Below, one piece after another: positions 9,199 through 18,713 of a DNA stretch of 64,000 nt. The position numbers were made by a program, and so were the translations under genes. The notes beneath the pieces are model-generated. The model did not search any database. It had not been told where the DNA came from and saw only the letters and a list, made by a program, of their open reading frames with translations. Position 1 is the first letter of the stretch. Each line of letters starts with the position of its first letter. This DNA comes from Saprospiraceae bacterium (GTDB lineage Bacteria; Bacteroidota; Bacteroidia; Chitinophagales; Saprospiraceae), in the NCBI GenBank assembly GCA_020629515.1, contig JAHDDE010000002.1, positions 78,594 to 142,593 on the forward strand, in the 5' to 3' direction.

Positions 9199-9437
9199 TT
9201 GCTTTTAAAAGGATTAAGTTTTCTGATACTTCCTCTCGGCACTGCTTGCCACGCTCTTTCATGCAGGTAGTAGATGATTAATTTGATAAAAAACTCAATC
9301 GAAGCGATAGTCATCGCAGTGCTCATTTCACCAGTAGTAAAATAAGTAATAGCAAATATGGTCGAAGTGGCTATAATCCTCCAGGTTAATCCTTTTAAAA
9401 TGCTTCTGAGATGAGATTCTTTTTGTATTTCGCTCAT
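9195..9437 (-). CDS. DUF2061 membrane protein
   Basis: A small membrane protein (80 aa) with the DUF2061 signature LKGLTWRIIATSTIFAITY, followed by a second hydrophobic helix and YYLHERAWQ. Two transmembrane segments are likely. The function of the family is unknown. In many bacteria such proteins are encoded beside sulfate-activation genes, sometimes fused to other domains. Here the gene overlaps cysC by 4 bp, so the link to the PAPS module is direct. I use the ATG at 9437 rather than a TTG at 9458, because the conserved region begins soon after it. Confidence 0.85.
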   Translation of the reverse strand: MSEIQKESHLRSILKGLTWRIIATSTIFAITYFTTGEMSTAMTIASIEFFIKLIIYYLHERAWQAVPRGSIRKLNPFKSK

Positions 9438-9496
9438 ACCAACTTCGTTAATCTGCAAACCTATAAGTTAGTTTCCAATACAAAGAGTTTTAGGAA

Positions 9497-10546
9497 TTAA
9501 AGTTTCAAGAAATATATTAATAGTAGTAGAGAACAGCTTAGGATTAACCCACATATAATAGCTATAATGACCGTTTTAATTATAGAAGGTAAATAAGCTT
9601 CAATTGGATATTGCGGAGGATCTATAATTTGTATTAAAGGACTTCTATCTTTTAGTGTTAACTCTATTAAACCTAAGTTTTCTTCAGCTTTTACATAAGC
9701 AGTTTTGAGAACTAAAGATTTAGTTGATAATTCAGCGATTTTAACACTATTTGTATTTCGATAACCACCACTTGTTCTGTCTTTTAAGTTGGCGAGCTGA
9801 TATTCTGTCTCCTTCAGATCGTTATAAATTGAATCTCTTTTTGACCTTACGACGTTAAAAGTGTTTTCTTGCTTTTCTATAGATTTATTAATGTAGAAGG
9901 ATTTTAAGGTTTCAAAGTGATGGTTTAAAAATTCTACTGATAAAACCTCTGAAAAGGAGGTAAATGTAAAATCCATTATATAGTGGTCTCGACCATAATC
10001 TGTTTGTAACAAGCCTTTAGAATTACTATTTCCTATAATTTGTTGATAGAGCTTTTTTATTAATACTAAATTGTTCGTTGTAGAATTATGAGTTGGATCA
10101 AGATATTCTAATAATTCATTCTCATTAGTTATTTGATAGAGATCGATCATATGATTACCAATCAGGTCCTGTTTACCATTGAGATGAATCTCTTTTAACA
10201 AGACTTTTTCAATGATCACTCTTGATCTAGCGATTTTAATAAGTTTATCAATATTGTATTTTCCTCCAGATATGGGTATGCCAAATTGTCCAAGAATTGC
10301 TGACATGCCCCCTATAGAGCTGCCTCCATCATCGCTGAGCATAAGTGTCATGGTCGCACTATAAGTTGGTTTTTGATAACTTCTCCAAATCAATGATAAG
10401 GCAATGCATGTTAAACAAAGAAATGTAAATATTTTCCAATTCTGCAGAAGCTTACGCAACCAATACTTTACAGATATTAGAAACTCATCTATTGATACTT
10501 CATCTGCATATTGATGATCATGTTGATTAGGTGAGTTTGACTTCAT
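9497..10546 (-). CDS. Wzz/chain-length determinant-like protein
   Basis: A 349-aa inner-membrane protein with a transmembrane helix near residues 38-58, a long periplasmic region with predicted coiled coil, and a C-terminal transmembrane helix at about 322-346. This is the two-helix polysaccharide co-polymerase plan of Wzz proteins. The motif LIQIIDPPQYPIEAYLPS just before the second helix matches the proline-rich stretch typical of the family. There is no cytoplasmic tyrosine-kinase domain, so it is not Wzc. It would set the length of the polymer made by the Wzy-like protein. It lies between metH (1-bp gap) and DUF2061/cysC (59-bp gap). Confidence 0.85.
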   Translation of the reverse strand: MKSNSPNQHDHQYADEVSIDEFLISVKYWLRKLLQNWKIFTFLCLTCIALSLIWRSYQKPTYSATMTLMLSDDGGSSIGGMSAILGQFGIPISGGKYNIDKLIKIARSRVIIEKVLLKEIHLNGKQDLIGNHMIDLYQITNENELLEYLDPTHNSTTNNLVLIKKLYQQIIGNSNSKGLLQTDYGRDHYIMDFTFTSFSEVLSVEFLNHHFETLKSFYINKSIEKQENTFNVVRSKRDSIYNDLKETEYQLANLKDRTSGGYRNTNSVKIAELSTKSLVLKTAYVKAEENLGLIELTLKDRSPLIQIIDPPQYPIEAYLPSIIKTVIIAIICGLILSCSLLLLIYFLKL

Positions 10547-10547
10547 T

Positions 10548-13500
10548 TCAGTCTTTGTAATTCAAGCTTGGCAATAATATCTTTTCAGCTTGCTCTAAGC
10601 TAATATTTCTTCTCTTAGCGTAACTTTTTACTTGATCCAATTCAATTTTACCCAATCCAAAGTATTTAGCTTCTGGATGGCTCAAATAGTATCCACTAAC
10701 TGATGCTGCAGGAAACATTGCAAGGCTTTCTGTCAAAAATATTCCAGTACTATTTTTTACATCCAATATATCAAAAATTAATTCTTTCTGTGTGTGATCT
10801 GGACAAGCAGGATATCCTGGGGCAGGACGAATTCCAATATACTTTTCTTTAATCAGATCTTCATTATTCATTTTTTCCTCTGAATAACCCCAATATTTCA
10901 TTCTCACCAATTCATGCAGTTTTTCTGCGAAAGCTTCAGCCAACCTGTCCGCTATAGATTTTAGTAGAATGCTATTATAATCGTCATGTGCATTTTCGAA
11001 CTCTTTTATTTTGTTTTCAATCTGTAATCCTGTAGTAACAGCAAAAAAGCCAACATAGTCTTTATAACCTACTGGAGCAACAAAATCTGATAAACACAAT
11101 TGAGGTAGTCGTTCACTTTTCTTTCTTTGTTGCCTTAGTCCATAAAGTGTTGCAAGTTTTTCATTCGATTCTGGATGATAAATGTCAATATCTTCACCCT
11201 TACTATTGGCGGGATATATACCAAAAACCCCATTAGCCTTCAACCACTGTTCTTGTATTATTTGATCAAGCATTGTTTGCGCGTCATCGAATAATTTTTT
11301 AGCCTCATCTCCAATTATTTTATTATTAAATATCTGCGGATACTTACCTTTTAATTGCCAACTACTAAAAAATGGAGTCCAATCTATATAGTCCACCAAT
11401 TCTTGTATTGGATAGTCCTCAAGAATAACTTTGCCTAAAACATTTGGGGTACAGACATCTTTTTTATCCCAATCGATTTTCAAGCTTTTTTCTCTCGCTT
11501 TTTCGATGGATAAATAATCTTTTTTACTAGTTGCTTTAGATCGATTTTCTCTAATATTTTGATATTCAGATTTTACATCTAAAATAAAGTTACTCGAAGC
11601 ATTTTGATCTGATGAGGTTAATAGACTTGAAACTCCTACACTTCTAGATGCATCTAATACATGTACCACAGGACCACTATATACAGGTTCTATTTTAAGC
11701 GCAGTATGTGTTTTACTTGTCGTAGCTCCACCAATTAAAAGAGGGATTCTCATGCCTCTTTCTTCCATATTGCTCGCTACCGTTACCATTTCGTCAAGAG
11801 AAGGAGTGATCAAACCGCTCAGACCAATTATATCTACATCGTGTTTTTGGGCTTCATCCAATATTTTTAATGAGGGAACCATAACCCCTAAGTCTATAAT
11901 CTCAAAATTATTACAGGCCAATACGACTCCTACAATATTTTTACCAATATCATGAACATCTCCTTTGACTGTTGCAAGGAGAATTTTCCCCTTAGTTTGA
12001 ATTTTTCCTTGTTTTTCTTCTTCAATAAATGGAGTGAGATAAGCTACTGCTTTTTTCATTACACGAGCACTCTTGACCACTTGAGGAAGGAACATTTTTC
12101 CCTCTCCGAATAAATCTCCAACGACATTCATTCCATCCATCAATGGACCCTCTATTACTTTTAGAGGAGAGTTTAACTCCTTGCGAGCAGCTTCGGCATC
12201 TTCATCTATATATTCTGTGATTCCCTTGACTAGGGCATATTCGATTCTTTTGCTAACCTCATTTTCTCTCCAGCTTAAATCAACTTTTCTTACTTTTCCT
12301 TCACCTTTTACATTTTCTGCAAATGCTATAAGGTTTTCAGTAGCATCGGGGTTTCTGTTAAAAATGGTATCCTCAATTAACTCTCTTAATCTTGGTGAAA
12401 TTTCATCATATATTTCCATCATTCCTGCATTCACGATGCCCATATCCATGCCATTTTTAATAGCATGATAGAGAAATACGCTATGCATGGCTTCTCGTAC
12501 TTGATTATTACCTCTAAATGAGAAAGAAATATTACTCACTCCACCACTTATTTTGACTCCGGGACACAGTTTTTTGATCTGTGCGGTAGCATCAATAAAG
12601 TTCATAGCGTAGTCGCTATGCTCTTCAATACCCGTGGCAATAGCAAAAATATTAGGGTCGAAAATGATATTCTTTGGGTCGAAGTTGATTTGATGTACTA
12701 ATATGTCATACGCTCTTTTACAAATTTCAACCTTTCGTTCTGTAGTATCAGCTTGACCTTTCTCGTCAAAAGCCATAACAACCGTTGCTGCTCCATATCG
12801 CTTAACTATTTTAGCTTGACGGATGAACTCTTCTTCTCCTTCTTTTAAAGAAATTGAATTTACGATGCATTTTCCTTGTACACATTTTAATCCTTCTTCA
12901 ATAATATCGAATTTGGAAGAATCAATCATTATAGGAAGCTTAGCGATATCAGGTTCGGACATCATCATGTTAAGAAATGTTCTCATTTCTTTTTTTGAAT
13001 CCAAAAGCCCTTCGTCCATATTAACGTCAATCACTTGAGCTCCTCCTTGAACTTGGTGTTCTGCTACTGAAAGGGCTTCTTCATATTCACCATTCTTTAT
13101 TAATCGAGCAAATTTTCTTGAGCCAGTCACATTCGTTCTCTCTCCGACATTGATGAAATTGAGATTTTCCCTCACGATCAATGGCTCTAACCCACTATAC
13201 ATACTATAACTTGAGGAAGTGGCAAATTTCCTCGGAGAAATTCCGATTACATTTTGAGTCATGGTGGCAATATGATCAGGGGTGGTCCCGCAACAGCCAC
13301 CTATGATGTTAACTAATCCACTTGAGGCAAAATTTCTAATAAATTCTCCCATCTCTTCAGCTCCTTGATCATATTCTCCCATCTCATTGGGAAGTCCTGC
13401 ATTAGGATAGGCGCTCACTGGACAAGTCGCAATTTTTGATAAATCCTTTAAAAATGGTGTCAGTTCTTTTGCACCCAGTGCACAATTTAGACCTACGCTC

Positions 13501-14207
13501 AGCAGTGGCATGTGAGAGACGGATATCCAAAAAGCTTCTACTGTTTGGCCGCTCAGAGTTCTTCCGCTGGCATCAGTAATTGTCCCAGAAACCATTATAG
13601 GCCATGTTTGGGACTTATCTTCAAAGAGTTGATCAAGAGCAAATAGCGCAGCTTTACAGTTCAGAGTGTCAAATACAGTCTCAATTAGAAGAATATCTGC
13701 ACCTCCTTCTACTAGGCCTTTTCCTTGTTCATAGTATGCTTCAACTAATTGGTCAAATGTGACAGCCCGGTAACCTGGATTGTTCACATCGGGAGATAAT
13801 GAAGCAGTTCTATTAGTTGGTCCCAAAGCCCCAGCGACAAATCTTGGTTTATCTTTTGTGCTATACTTAGAACAAGCTTTTTTAGCTATCTCTGCACTAC
13901 GTTTGTTCATTTCATAGCACAAGCTTTCCATGTCATAGTCAGCTTGTGATATGACATTTGCACTGAATGTATTGGTTTCTATAATATCTGAGCCCGCTTT
14001 TAGGTATTCTTCATGTATAGCTTCGATTATATCTGGACAGGTTAAGGATAATAGCTCATTATTACCTTTCACATCTAAGTGGTAATCTTCAAATTGTTTC
14101 CCTCTATAATCAGACTCTGTCAGTTTATATCGTTGGATCATGGTGCCCATTGCACCATCTAATACTAGAATTCTTTCTTTTAATAATTCTTCTAATACCT
14201 TTTTCAA
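10548..14207 (-). CDS. metH: Cobalamin-dependent methionine synthase
   Basis: Transfers the methyl group of 5-methyltetrahydrofolate to homocysteine through methylcobalamin. All four modules are present in 1219 aa. The homocysteine domain (about 1-320) carries the zinc cysteines in [10 protein letters not shown]. The pterin-binding domain is at about 340-620, with [15 protein letters not shown]. The cobalamin domain (about 640-880) carries the [11 protein letters not shown] histidine motif. The C-terminal reactivation domain contains the S-adenosylmethionine-binding [12 protein letters not shown]. The start is a TTG at 14207 that overlaps the TGA of the upstream gene (TTGA); no in-frame ATG fits. 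Its place between a glycan locus and envelope genes looks incidental. Confidence 0.97.
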   Translation of the reverse strand: MKKVLEELLKERILVLDGAMGTMIQRYKLTESDYRGKQFEDYHLDVKGNNELLSLTCPDIIEAIHEEYLKAGSDIIETNTFSANVISQADYDMESLCYEMNKRSAEIAKKACSKYSTKDKPRFVAGALGPTNRTASLSPDVNNPGYRAVTFDQLVEAYYEQGKGLVEGGADILLIETVFDTLNCKAALFALDQLFEDKSQTWPIMVSGTITDASGRTLSGQTVEAFWISVSHMPLLSVGLNCALGAKELTPFLKDLSKIATCPVSAYPNAGLPNEMGEYDQGAEEMGEFIRNFASSGLVNIIGGCCGTTPDHIATMTQNVIGISPRKFATSSSYSMYSGLEPLIVRENLNFINVGERTNVTGSRKFARLIKNGEYEEALSVAEHQVQGGAQVIDVNMDEGLLDSKKEMRTFLNMMMSEPDIAKLPIMIDSSKFDIIEEGLKCVQGKCIVNSISLKEGEEEFIRQAKIVKRYGAATVVMAFDEKGQADTTERKVEICKRAYDILVHQINFDPKNIIFDPNIFAIATGIEEHSDYAMNFIDATAQIKKLCPGVKISGGVSNISFSFRGNNQVREAMHSVFLYHAIKNGMDMGIVNAGMMEIYDEISPRLRELIEDTIFNRNPDATENLIAFAENVKGEGKVRKVDLSWRENEVSKRIEYALVKGITEYIDEDAEAARKELNSPLKVIEGPLMDGMNVVGDLFGEGKMFLPQVVKSARVMKKAVAYLTPFIEEEKQGKIQTKGKILLATVKGDVHDIGKNIVGVVLACNNFEIIDLGVMVPSLKILDEAQKHDVDIIGLSGLITPSLDEMVTVASNMEERGMRIPLLIGGATTSKTHTALKIEPVYSGPVVHVLDASRSVGVSSLLTSSDQNASSNFILDVKSEYQNIRENRSKATSKKDYLSIEKAREKSLKIDWDKKDVCTPNVLGKVILEDYPIQELVDYIDWTPFFSSWQLKGKYPQIFNNKIIGDEAKKLFDDAQTMLDQIIQEQWLKANGVFGIYPANSKGEDIDIYHPESNEKLATLYGLRQQRKKSERLPQLCLSDFVAPVGYKDYVGFFAVTTGLQIENKIKEFENAHDDYNSILLKSIADRLAEAFAEKLHELVRMKYWGYSEEKMNNEDLIKEKYIGIRPAPGYPACPDHTQKELIFDILDVKNSTGIFLTESLAMFPAASVSGYYLSHPEAKYFGLGKIELDQVKSYAKRRNISLEQAEKILLPSLNYKD

Positions 14208-15850
14208 TAATCTATTTTTTTGTTGGCCATATTTGCTCTAACTCCGACTCCCCAATAAGTTATATTATTTGAGAGAGATTGAGAATTTTGCTTGCGACGT
14301 ATGAATTCAAAATCCAAATAATAATTAGGATGAAATTGATAGCTCAAATCAAAGTTGAACAAAGATACCGTAGTTTGTACTCCTTGACCAGTAAAATTTC
14401 CAAAATCGGCTGCTCTTGTTTCATAATCTTGTAGTATGTCAAATCCTACATTGTCTATAGAAGAATCTCCATAAGTCGTGTACACATACCTGAGATTGAA
14501 AAACCATTTTTGGTTAAACTCATATTTTAGTATTCCTATTGTCTCTTTAAAATTAGCTCCTAAAGGGTGAGCCAAGGCTTGATTGAAATGAGAATAGCTG
14601 GTAGTTACAAAGGAATCATTTGTTCCTATTCGATGGGTATAAGTGTAAGGCCTAGCATGATTATATTCGAGCTGTAAATCCAGATTTTTAATGTTCGCAA
14701 TGTCGAAATACTTTAACCCGACTTGATAAGCTATTTTATTTCCCCACCACCCATTTCCAGAAAAAATTTGATCACTTCTGAATTCATCTACCATCAGTTG
14801 ACTGTAGAGTTGGGTTTTATTGCCAATGATTCCTTTAAAATTTAAACCAATTAAAACATTGTCTGGGCTATCCAAAAATTGTTCGATACTTCTATATAGT
14901 ATTAATGGATTCAAATATTGAAATTCAAAATGATTCGTTCGACTAAAAATCACCGCTTCATAGATTCCAATAGATAGTTTTGGATTAATAACGAAATCTA
15001 AATAATGAGCGGCCATATATTTTTTGGGTAGTAGATTATCTCCTGCATTATCCAGACTTGATATTGGAGATAACTCAGCAAAAATGTTCTGATAGTGCAA
15101 TCTCCAGATTTGGGTGTTCAATTTTATGTTAAAATAATTATGACCATAATCACTTAATAACATTGACCTATACCCATCTCCAATGAAATTATTACCATAC
15201 CCCAATTGTATGTCAATTGATTTAGAGATGTTAAATCCAAAAAAAGCTTGTGCATTAAGAAAATCCCAACCTTCAAATGATTGAACAATCTTACTGTTGT
15301 ATGGTTTGAAAAAGCCTTGGCCTGGGATATGGTTCCATCGTAAAATTCGTCGATTGATATAACTTAAAAAACTCCGCTGATTTTCATATAGACTTGTATA
15401 GAAGTATACTTTTTTATCAATGTTTCCACTTAGTTTGATTCCACGAGTATTCTGAAAAATGGCGGTGCCATCTTCTTGACCCATAGAAATATTAATAATA
15501 GGGTCAATCAGCAAGCTAAAATCAGGATGATTAATTTTTAAAAAGTGATAGTGATCTTCATAAATTTTTTTCCATAAAGATTTGGAAGGGCTTAATGTAT
15601 CTGGAGTAATAGAATAGGTATTTTCGAGATATGTTATTTTATTTCGGTAGTAAGTATCAACAATATACTTTTTTGGAAAGTCAAATTCTATGTAGCGAAT
15701 AGAGGAATGATGGTATACTGAATCGCTATATAATGTGGTCAACTTATCTCTGTAATGAAACGCTCTTGGATTATAATCCCAGTGGGCTACTTGACCAAAA
15801 CAAGAGCCACTAAAAATCAAAAAAAGTAAAAAACAGAGTGTCCTAATCAC
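14204..15850 (-). CDS. RemB/Wzi-like outer-membrane protein
   Basis: A 548-aa exported protein with a signal peptide ([20 protein letters not shown]). Alternating beta-strand patterns suggest an outer-membrane barrel. Segments such as [48 protein letters not shown] and [12 protein letters not shown] match, from memory, the Bacteroidota family annotated as gliding-motility protein RemB or capsule-assembly Wzi-like. Such proteins are associated with surface polysaccharide anchoring or motility-related adhesion. The start is GTG at 15850, overlapping the lpxK stop (GTGA). Its location a few kilobases from a sulfated-glycan locus makes a role in holding that polymer at the surface attractive, but this is inference. 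Confidence 0.72.
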   Translation of the reverse strand: MIRTLCFLLFLIFSGSCFGQVAHWDYNPRAFHYRDKLTTLYSDSVYHHSSIRYIEFDFPKKYIVDTYYRNKITYLENTYSITPDTLSPSKSLWKKIYEDHYHFLKINHPDFSLLIDPIINISMGQEDGTAIFQNTRGIKLSGNIDKKVYFYTSLYENQRSFLSYINRRILRWNHIPGQGFFKPYNSKIVQSFEGWDFLNAQAFFGFNISKSIDIQLGYGNNFIGDGYRSMLLSDYGHNYFNIKLNTQIWRLHYQNIFAELSPISSLDNAGDNLLPKKYMAAHYLDFVINPKLSIGIYEAVIFSRTNHFEFQYLNPLILYRSIEQFLDSPDNVLIGLNFKGIIGNKTQLYSQLMVDEFRSDQIFSGNGWWGNKIAYQVGLKYFDIANIKNLDLQLEYNHARPYTYTHRIGTNDSFVTTSYSHFNQALAHPLGANFKETIGILKYEFNQKWFFNLRYVYTTYGDSSIDNVGFDILQDYETRAADFGNFTGQGVQTTVSLFNFDLSYQFHPNYYLDFEFIRRKQNSQSLSNNITYWGVGVRANMANKKIDY

Positions 15851-16911
15851 AAGCTAAAGTTCATCAAAAAACTTTTAACGTGACTATCAAAGTTGTCTTT
15901 CTGATTAAAAAGAAACTCAATAGATATAGGGAGTACAAAAATTGGAAGCTCCTGCTCCCTAATATATTTATAATGTATACTTAATCGTGCGGCATCTTTT
16001 TCAGTGGTAAGAATTAGCTTAGCATCACTATTGAGATTTTTGTACTGTAAAGTTAGTTGTGACATTTCATGTGGGCTAAAATAATGATGATCCTCGAAGC
16101 TCACAGGTATAATTGTATTAACCTTATCAATTAATGAATCAATCAGATATTCAGTACTTGCTATAGCAGTAAGCAGAATAATATCCATGTTTTTTTCTAA
16201 TTCTCTGAATATACCAGTAAAGAGATGGTAGGGATTATGGTATTTATAATAAGTAAAATAGATCTGTTGATTTTTAGAGGGATTAAGTTTGGAAGTAATT
16301 TTATTTTTTGCATCGATAGCAAGTTGATTTGGACATTTAGAAACTACTATGATGTCGGCTCTATTTGCTCCAGAGCGCCATTCTCTTAGTCTACCACTTG
16401 GTAATAAAAAGTCGTTGTAGTATGGTTTTGCATAATCTGTGAGTAAAATATTAAGCCCAGGTAGAACACTGCGATGTTGATAGCTATCATCTAATACTAT
16501 TGCTTGTAAGTTGGGTTTCTGGCTCAGCAGTAGAGGAATACCTACTGAGCGACTTTCAGATACTGACACAACAATATCTTTAAATTTTAAAAAATACTGT
16601 AATGGTTCGTCACCTATACTTTCAACATTATCCTGTTGATTAGCAATTCTGAAGCCACGACTTTTTCGCTTATAGCCTCTACTCATCACGGCAATATCAA
16701 GATAGGGGGAGAGTAGTTTAATGAGATACTCTACATGGGGAGTTTTGCCTGATCCTCCGATTGCCAGATTGCCTACCCCTATGATGGGAAGGTTAAAATG
16801 AATTGACCGTAATAATTTAAATTTATACAATGCATCTCTGATCATTATGATCAATCCATAAAGCAAAGAAATAGGTAAAAGACAAGTTTGGATTAATCTA
16901 TTTCTAATCAA
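15847..16911 (-). CDS. lpxK: Tetraacyldisaccharide 4'-kinase
   Basis: Phosphorylates the 4' position of the lipid A disaccharide precursor at the inner membrane. The 354-aa protein has an N-terminal hydrophobic helix (LLPISLLYGLIIMI) and a P-loop in GVGNLAIGGSGKTPH near residues 45-59. VMSRGYKRKSRGF, SIGDEPLQYFLKF and LTTEKDAARL are all LpxK hallmarks. It shows the organism makes lipid A. The best start is TTG at 16911: the next ATG would remove the membrane helix that the family needs. It overlaps the RemB-like gene by 4 bp and follows the DUF2851 gene by 5 bp. Confidence 0.95.
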   Translation of the reverse strand: MIRNRLIQTCLLPISLLYGLIIMIRDALYKFKLLRSIHFNLPIIGVGNLAIGGSGKTPHVEYLIKLLSPYLDIAVMSRGYKRKSRGFRIANQQDNVESIGDEPLQYFLKFKDIVVSVSESRSVGIPLLLSQKPNLQAIVLDDSYQHRSVLPGLNILLTDYAKPYYNDFLLPSGRLREWRSGANRADIIVVSKCPNQLAIDAKNKITSKLNPSKNQQIYFTYYKYHNPYHLFTGIFRELEKNMDIILLTAIASTEYLIDSLIDKVNTIIPVSFEDHHYFSPHEMSQLTLQYKNLNSDAKLILTTEKDAARLSIHYKYIREQELPIFVLPISIEFLFNQKDNFDSHVKSFLMNFSL

Positions 16912-16916
16912 AATTA

Positions 16917-18206
16917 TTAGGCTTTAAGGATTTGATATCCGATGCTACAATTGAGACATTGAAATTGATCACAATAATGCTTTTTGAGATGTAAAAGAGA
17001 TTGTGAATCAGCCGCATTTTCTGTGGGGGCACCTAATTCTTGCCATTTAGATATTATTCCGTTTTTTTCATATTCCACTTTTTCCAAAAGTTCGATCGCT
17101 CTGTCTTTTTGTTGTTGAGAACCAATCTGTATCCCATAAGCATAGATAATTGGAACGATGGCATTGATAATTATAGAGATTTTTTTTGCTCTTCCAATAG
17201 ACTTGATTCTTGCTTTCGAAGAATCATTAAACCTATAATGATCTACCCAATATCCGTCATTAATAGATATAGAGAAAGAACTCAAAATTTCTTTTAGTTC
17301 TTGATTGAATAAAAGAGTGTCCAGACGATTATTAAGATGCAAGTATTTGGCTAATTGAACCATCCTAATCGTTGGAAAACCACTTGGACGCATTCTCATA
17401 AATTTCCATTCTACAGCATTTATACATTGCAAATGATATTTATTTGCAAAGTGTTGATATTCTTTTTTAAGGCGACTGATGTATTCGTTTGCATTCTCTT
17501 CGGTTTTTTTAAGTATCCCAGATTGCCCGAGTAATATGGCTTCTATCTGAACTAAACTGTCTCTATGTTTTAATAATACAGATAGTGGGGTTTTCTCAGC
17601 TAAATGTTGAAAGGTTGATGCGTTTACTGATAGACCCATAGCCCATGCAAGACGTTGGTAGATTGTTTCGTTCCAATCTCCAATATTTTTTTCGAGAAGC
17701 TCCAAGATTTCATTACTCTTTTGACTTAACCTTTCGGCTAATACCCTACTCATCATACTCCTAATGGTTATGTTGCTGATCTCTTGTATACGATTTTGAC
17801 AAGGGATCCATTCTTTGGTATTTTTAAGTATTGAATAGTTGTTTACCAGTTCTTTTGGTATTCTATTTTTTAGCTCTAATACATTGATTGTTACTCCATT
17901 TTTAGTAGTAATTTTTTGATCATGATTGAGCACTACATGAAGTATTACGTTATTGTAGTTTTCGTCAATACTATGACCATGAGAAGACCAGTCAGATGAA
18001 TTTACATGTATTTCTATATGCCCAGCCCATACAATATGGTCAATTTCTACTTGAGCATTGAGAAAATCTGGACCACCGTTTGGATTGTGGTTGCCAAAAT
18101 GAATTATTCTTAGCTCCTTATTATGAAACGTCTTTAGATTTCCCTGCTCAAAATTTTTTGTGCGCCAAATGTAGTGTAGAAATGATTCTGATATCTGTTT
18201 TTTCAC
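16917..18206 (-). CDS. DUF2851 family protein
   Basis: A 429-aa cytoplasmic protein of a family common in Bacteroidota and of unknown function. The N-terminal region FHNKELRIIHFGNHNPNGGP followed by DFLNAQVEI, VWAGHIEIHVNSSDWSSHGH and NVILHVV form a conserved, histidine- and aspartate-rich block reminiscent of a nuclease-like core. The C-terminus carries CDQFQCLNCSIGYQIL, a cysteine cluster that could bind metal. It starts with GTG at 18206; the codon before it is the TAG stop of folA, so no upstream start exists. I cannot assign a function. Confidence 0.85.
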   Translation of the reverse strand: MKKQISESFLHYIWRTKNFEQGNLKTFHNKELRIIHFGNHNPNGGPDFLNAQVEIDHIVWAGHIEIHVNSSDWSSHGHSIDENYNNVILHVVLNHDQKITTKNGVTINVLELKNRIPKELVNNYSILKNTKEWIPCQNRIQEISNITIRSMMSRVLAERLSQKSNEILELLEKNIGDWNETIYQRLAWAMGLSVNASTFQHLAEKTPLSVLLKHRDSLVQIEAILLGQSGILKKTEENANEYISRLKKEYQHFANKYHLQCINAVEWKFMRMRPSGFPTIRMVQLAKYLHLNNRLDTLLFNQELKEILSSFSISINDGYWVDHYRFNDSSKARIKSIGRAKKISIIINAIVPIIYAYGIQIGSQQQKDRAIELLEKVEYEKNGIISKWQELGAPTENAADSQSLLHLKKHYCDQFQCLNCSIGYQILKA

Positions 18207-18701
18207 CTATATACCCCGTTCATATATCTTAAAGGTATATGAAAATTCGTTTTTTTCGTCTGCATCCTTCATTTCATTATAGACTATGTTATAAAGACTA
18301 TAATCAATATCAGGAAAGTAGGTATCGCCATCTGGACGTGCGTGAACTTCTGTGAGATACAGCCTTTGCCATATATTTTTAGTTTGTTTATAGATATTTC
18401 CTCCTCCTAATATAAAGGCCTCCTTTTCCCCCTCGCTTTTAGCATATGCTAAGGCCTCTTCGATAGAGTGAACTATGATACAACCTGATTTATAATATTG
18501 TTTATCTCGTGTGATGACGATGTTAACTCTTTTTGGGAGGGGTTTGGGTAGTGATTCGAAAGACTTTCTGCCCATAATGATATGTCGATTGAGCGTTTTT
18601 TCCTTGAACCATTTTAGATCTCCAGGCAAATGCCAAGGTAAATCATTGTCTCTTCCAATAATATTGTTTTCTGCTTTTGCTACTATGGCGGATATGATCA
18701 C
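18207..18701 (-). CDS. folA: Dihydrofolate reductase
   Basis: Reduces dihydrofolate to tetrahydrofolate with NADPH. The 164-aa length is standard. Conserved features are ISAIVAKAENNIIGRDNDLP followed by WHLPGDLKWFK (substrate pocket with the catalytic acidic residue region), the NADPH-binding HIIMGRKSFESLP, and AFILGGGNIY with a diglycine turn. The start is GTG at 18701; the in-frame stop of mrdA lies 12 bp upstream and no ATG intervenes. Its place between mrdA and lpxK is unusual but the enzyme itself is ordinary. Confidence 0.96.
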   Translation of the reverse strand: MIISAIVAKAENNIIGRDNDLPWHLPGDLKWFKEKTLNRHIIMGRKSFESLPKPLPKRVNIVITRDKQYYKSGCIIVHSIEEALAYAKSEGEKEAFILGGGNIYKQTKNIWQRLYLTEVHARPDGDTYFPDIDYSLYNIVYNEMKDADEKNEFSYTFKIYERGI

Positions 18702-18713
18702 AGTTAAAAGATT

